DNA of 64,000 nt. It comes from Torymus aiolomorphi (lineage: Eukaryota > Arthropoda > Insecta > Hymenoptera > Torymidae). The notes beneath the pieces were generated by a model that was given only the letters and a program-made list of their open reading frames with translations, was not told where the DNA came from and ran no database searches. A program made the translations under genes and the position numbers. This document shows positions 61,683-64,000 of the stretch, in pieces. The stretch spans positions 21,836,709 to 21,900,708 of the forward strand of contig CM070874.1 in NCBI GenBank assembly GCA_036365515.1, written 5' to 3'. Numbering within the stretch: position 1 is the first letter of the stretch; every line of letters starts with the position of its first letter.

Positions 61683-62760
61683 GTAAAAATCTTCTTTTAT
61701 CTGGATAGCCTAACCACTTGACGAGCGCTTGTTTGTTGGCGCCCCGACCTTTCGTGCGTACGATACGCTCGATTTTGAAGCTCTTATCGTCTGCCAGACG
61801 ATCTTGCCCGACCAAAACGAGCTCTTCGTTGTAAAAGAATCCGTCGATTATTTCCCCGTTTAAGTCCGCCAATACGTACGTGTACAGTCCTTGTCGCGGT
61901 GATACGCGTATTATCTTGAAAATCTCGCTGAAATTTTTTTCGTATCCTCGCTCGAAGGTGTTCTTTGAGCGACTGACACGGATGAGGTTACCTACGGTAA
62001 ATTTACAGTGGGGCGCTGTGCGGTGGCGCCGATAATTGGAGCGCGCACGTTTGTCCAAGTTTACGCGCGGGCGCGCGCAGCATTGTAAAAGTTGACCTCT
62101 GCAGGTCGCATTCGCGTGCCACTGTGCAGGGTGTGATTGTACGCGTACACAATTTTTTGCAGAACATCGATGTATCGCTTGGTGTTCCGATGTGAGAAAT
62201 ATCTCCATATGCGCTCGCGCAGTGTTCTGTTGAGCCGCTCGACCACCGCTGCCTTGATATCCGGATTTCTAGCGACGCAAAAACCGATCTCCATGCGCTT
62301 GAGAAAATTTTGAAAAGCGGCGCCAAGAAATTCCTTGCCCCGATCGGACTGCACACATAGAGGCACGCGCGGTTTCGCTCTGTCGGTAATTCGTTCAAAA
62401 GCGCTGGCAACGTTGCGAGCTGTTTTATCTTTCAACGGTTCAACCCAGGCGAACTTGCCGAGTACATCGGTGACCACGAGAATATAGCAGCACCCATCGT
62501 TGTAATCCTTTATCGACGTTAGCTGAAGTAGATCGCACTCCCACACGTCATCGACGTTTGTTACATTGTACGACAGACGCGGGAATCTTCTTTTTATCGG
62601 ATGATGAAGTATGTAGGCGTCTTGATTGCTTAGCCACGCGTAAATTTTTTTCTTCTCCTTTTTGGCATTTACGCAGGAGGTTTCGCGCGCCCGCGTAACC
62701 AGCCTCATGCTCGAGATTGTAGTATTGTTTTCCGTAAGGCATTTCGTGTTTACATATCAA
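61669..62760 (-). pseudogene. int: Polinton integrase (F54H12.3-like) with chromodomain, frameshifted
   Basis: Three frames carry the gene. The start (ATG 62,760) gives the N-terminal segment 'YYNLEHEAGYAGARNLLRK'. A frame change near 62,690 leads to the catalytic core in 62,708-62,061, which shows 'WECDLLQL' (first Asp), 'VQSDRGKEF' (second Asp) and 'AAVVERLNRTLRER' (Glu, 34 residues after the second Asp), the DDE triad of retroviral-type (rve) integrases. A second change near 62,080 leads to the C-terminal part in 62,208-61,669 with an SH3-like segment ('FTVGNLIRVSRSK') and a chromodomain ('FKIERIV', 'ALVKWLGYPDK') that is cut short before its final aromatic residue. The family integrates Polinton DNA. 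Chromodomains in related integrases bind histone marks. The 11-bp overlap with the upstream ORF is usual for this compact element. Confidence 0.88.
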
Positions 62761-63431
62761 AGTGTAGCCATTTTTTCTTGGCTTGCTTTTTACTGCGTGT
62801 TAGAATGGGTGAGACTGGGAACGGGTCTATATTTTCTACAGCCGTTATAGTCTCTCTCCGCGGCAGGCGTCGTTTGGCCGATTTCGCTGGTGCGGTCAAT
62901 ATTTTCCCAATTTTCAAAACTTTGAGATTTTCTATGAGATTAACGGGTGTCTCGCTAGTTTTGAGAAATTTTGCAAACTCAACGCGGCCAACAGGCGCTT
63001 CGTCCTCCGTGTTCTTTTTGCTCAACGTATCCATGAGTAACTCGCTTATGTCCGAGCGGGACACCTGGTGACCATCGATGCTCACAGTGCCTGCATTGTC
63101 CCATTTTAAGCGCTCGGGAACCGCAGTCCTCCAGTGCCGAAGCAAGAGTCGCGCTTTGCGCGCGTGTACTTTGGGTATACCCTGGAGAATGTCCTCCTCG
63201 CTGAGCGGTGCGAGAGTCTTCGATTTCGTCAACCTCGTGATTCGGCTCGGCGACACGCTCGTTATCGCGGAAAAAAAGATAGCGCCGTAAAAGTCTAAGC
63301 GAGAAAAATTATCACCGCGCGTTTGTAAACTTTTTTTCCTCGACATGCACGGATGTGGCGGCTCCGGCTGCGGGTCTCGGAGGGCCAATCGAGCCTTCAG
63401 GCACAAGAATCATTTTACGTGCTTGTTCCAT
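62750..63431 (-). pseudogene. Conserved Polinton accessory ORF of unknown function, one frameshift
   Basis: The likely start is the ATG at 63,431, one base after the preceding gene's stop, giving 'MEQARKMILVPEG', which resembles the start of the ORF found upstream of integrase in Polintons. This frame closes after about 35 codons. The rest lies in a second frame from about 63,330 to the stop at 62,750, with 'ARKARLLLRHW', 'KWDNAGTVSIDGHQVSRSDI' and 'EFAKFLKTSETPVNLIEN', which look like the body of the same family, and a Lys-rich tail. Function is not known to me. The protein has no membrane segment and is predicted to be soluble and basic. Confidence 0.55.
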
Positions 63432-63432
63432 C

Positions 63433-63948
63433 TTAGTGTGTGTCACCCGATCCGAATATTTTCGATATGAGAGTACTCACGAGTGGAGCTAATAAGATTT
63501 GTAGAAACGACCCGCCGTTCTGAATAATCACTCGCTTCTTTGTGCGCCAATCGTCGTCGTTTCCATTTGAGTGCGATAACTTGCGCAGCGCACGTTTATG
63601 TTTGCTCAAGCGTCTCTTCTCGCTATCGAATAATTTTACGACGCCGTGTAAAACGTTCAACGCACACTCACATATACACTTGACAAGTGGCTTGCCAGCC
63701 GCTTGGGTTATGGCAGTGCGATGTTTCTTATCGCCGTGACAGAGTGTGCCGAGTAGTGCGAGATTTTTCTTGGAAAAATGCTTACCCCGTGGTAATGTGC
63801 CGCGACAAGAGGCGCGACAACCGTACGGGGCATAGTTTTTTCCGACTGATGATCGGCCACGTGAATCAGTGTGATTTAAAGTATTTGGGCATGTATGCAC
63901 AATGCGCACTGTCGTCGGGGAATATGTTTGCGCGAAATCTAAACTCAT
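63433..63948 (-). CDS. Small Polinton protein with basic middle and hydrophobic C-terminus
   Basis: An intact 171-codon frame runs from ATG 63,948 to TAA 63,433. The conserved part begins around residue 57 ('HFSKKNLALLGTL') and contains 'PLVKCICECALNVLHG', a Lys/Arg-rich stretch ('SEKRRLSKHKRALRKL') and a C-terminal hydrophobic segment ('QNGGSFLQILLAPLVSTLIS'). Short proteins of this design recur in insect Polintons beside the integrase module. The hydrophobic tail and basic middle suggest a virion-associated, membrane- or DNA-contacting role, but this is inference. The first 55 or so residues look unlike the family and may be non-genuine, with the true start inside the frame. It is the only gene of the module without a visible break. 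Confidence 0.5.
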   Translation of the reverse strand: MSLDFAQTYSPTTVRIVHTCPNTLNHTDSRGRSSVGKNYAPYGCRASCRGTLPRGKHFSKKNLALLGTLCHGDKKHRTAITQAAGKPLVKCICECALNVLHGVVKLFDSEKRRLSKHKRALRKLSHSNGNDDDWRTKKRVIIQNGGSFLQILLAPLVSTLISKIFGSGDTH

Positions 63949-64000
63949 CGAGACAGTCTTGCGAGAGGTCTATAAAGAGGTAAGAGTGTGGTGCGCGCGT

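Larger units (their letters stand above)
59045..64000 (-). mobile_element. Maverick/Polinton (adintovirus-like) fragment, running off the right edge
   Basis: Six adjacent minus-strand genes form a Polinton structural and integration module: small hydrophobic-tailed protein, accessory ORF, retroviral-type integrase with chromodomain, penton-like minor capsid protein, basic core-like protein and major capsid protein. Spacing is compact: 1 bp between the first two, short overlaps or gaps elsewhere. Base composition is roughly balanced, in sharp contrast to the satellite. Protein-primed DNA polymerase B, packaging ATPase and adenain-like protease are not present and would lie to the right or be lost. 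No terminal inverted repeat was found at the left end, where a minisatellite begins. Most genes have frameshifts. Confidence 0.85.

Noticed and set aside
1..64000. Telomeric repeats (TTAGG or TTAGGG), tRNA and rRNA genes
   Set aside because: No tandem telomeric motif and no recognisable tRNA arms or rRNA core motifs were seen on either strand. A covariance-model scan would be needed to exclude a degenerate tRNA.

Overview
This window is eukaryotic, most likely from an arthropod (probably an insect) nuclear genome. It holds no recognisable host gene. It contains a very large AT-rich satellite array (about 4,810-58,380), transposable elements nested in the array's older flank, and other mobile-element remnants at both ends: a Gag from an LTR retrotransposon on the left and a broken Maverick/Polinton (adintovirus-like) fragment on the right. 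The evidence for a eukaryote is the satellite structure, a Penelope-like retroelement, the retroelement Gag, a metazoan-type 'Mutator-like' transposase and the Polinton genes. The species cannot be named from the sequence.

Layout. 1-1,148: minus-strand Gag, open to the left edge. 1,150-4,810: no recognisable gene, mixed-composition DNA with a T21 tract and an (AT)n microsatellite. 4,810-17,133: diverged satellite monomers of about 270-300 bp, interrupted by (i) a 5'-truncated Penelope-like element (5,489-7,109; 14-bp target duplication; predicted hammerhead ribozyme) that itself carries a piggyBac-like MITE (5,875-6,108), and (ii) a complete 3,382-bp DNA transposon (12,105-15,486) with 17-bp perfect terminal inverted repeats, a TTAA target duplication and one transposase frame interrupted by a single TGA. 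17,134-57,583: a nearly homogeneous higher-order-repeat (HOR) core of about 145 monomers without insertions. 57,584-58,380: diverged monomers. 58,581-59,044: five units of a 93-bp minisatellite. 59,054-64,000: Polinton genes, all on the minus strand.

The HOR core is the main result. Reading monomers in order gives nine named types A to I. The basic units are a 6-mer (A-B-C-D-E-F, ~1.68 kb), a 9-mer in which the D-E-F block is duplicated (~2.51 kb), an 11-mer (A-B-C-D-E-F-G-H-I-E-F, ~3.05 kb) and one 15-mer (~4.18 kb) containing an E/D chimeric monomer. Each 11-mer is followed by a 9-mer with private variants, giving a ~5.56-kb superunit seen three times. This layout (homogeneous HOR core, older monomeric flanks, transposons only in the flanks) parallels primate alpha-satellite centromeres. 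A centromeric or pericentromeric role is inference.

The Polinton genes read in transcription order: small hydrophobic-tailed protein, an accessory ORF, integrase with chromodomain, penton-like minor capsid protein, basic core-like protein, major capsid protein. Nearly every gene has one or two frameshifts but few nonsense codons, so either the element is in early decay or the assembly carries indel errors. Polymerase B, packaging ATPase and protease are not in the window.
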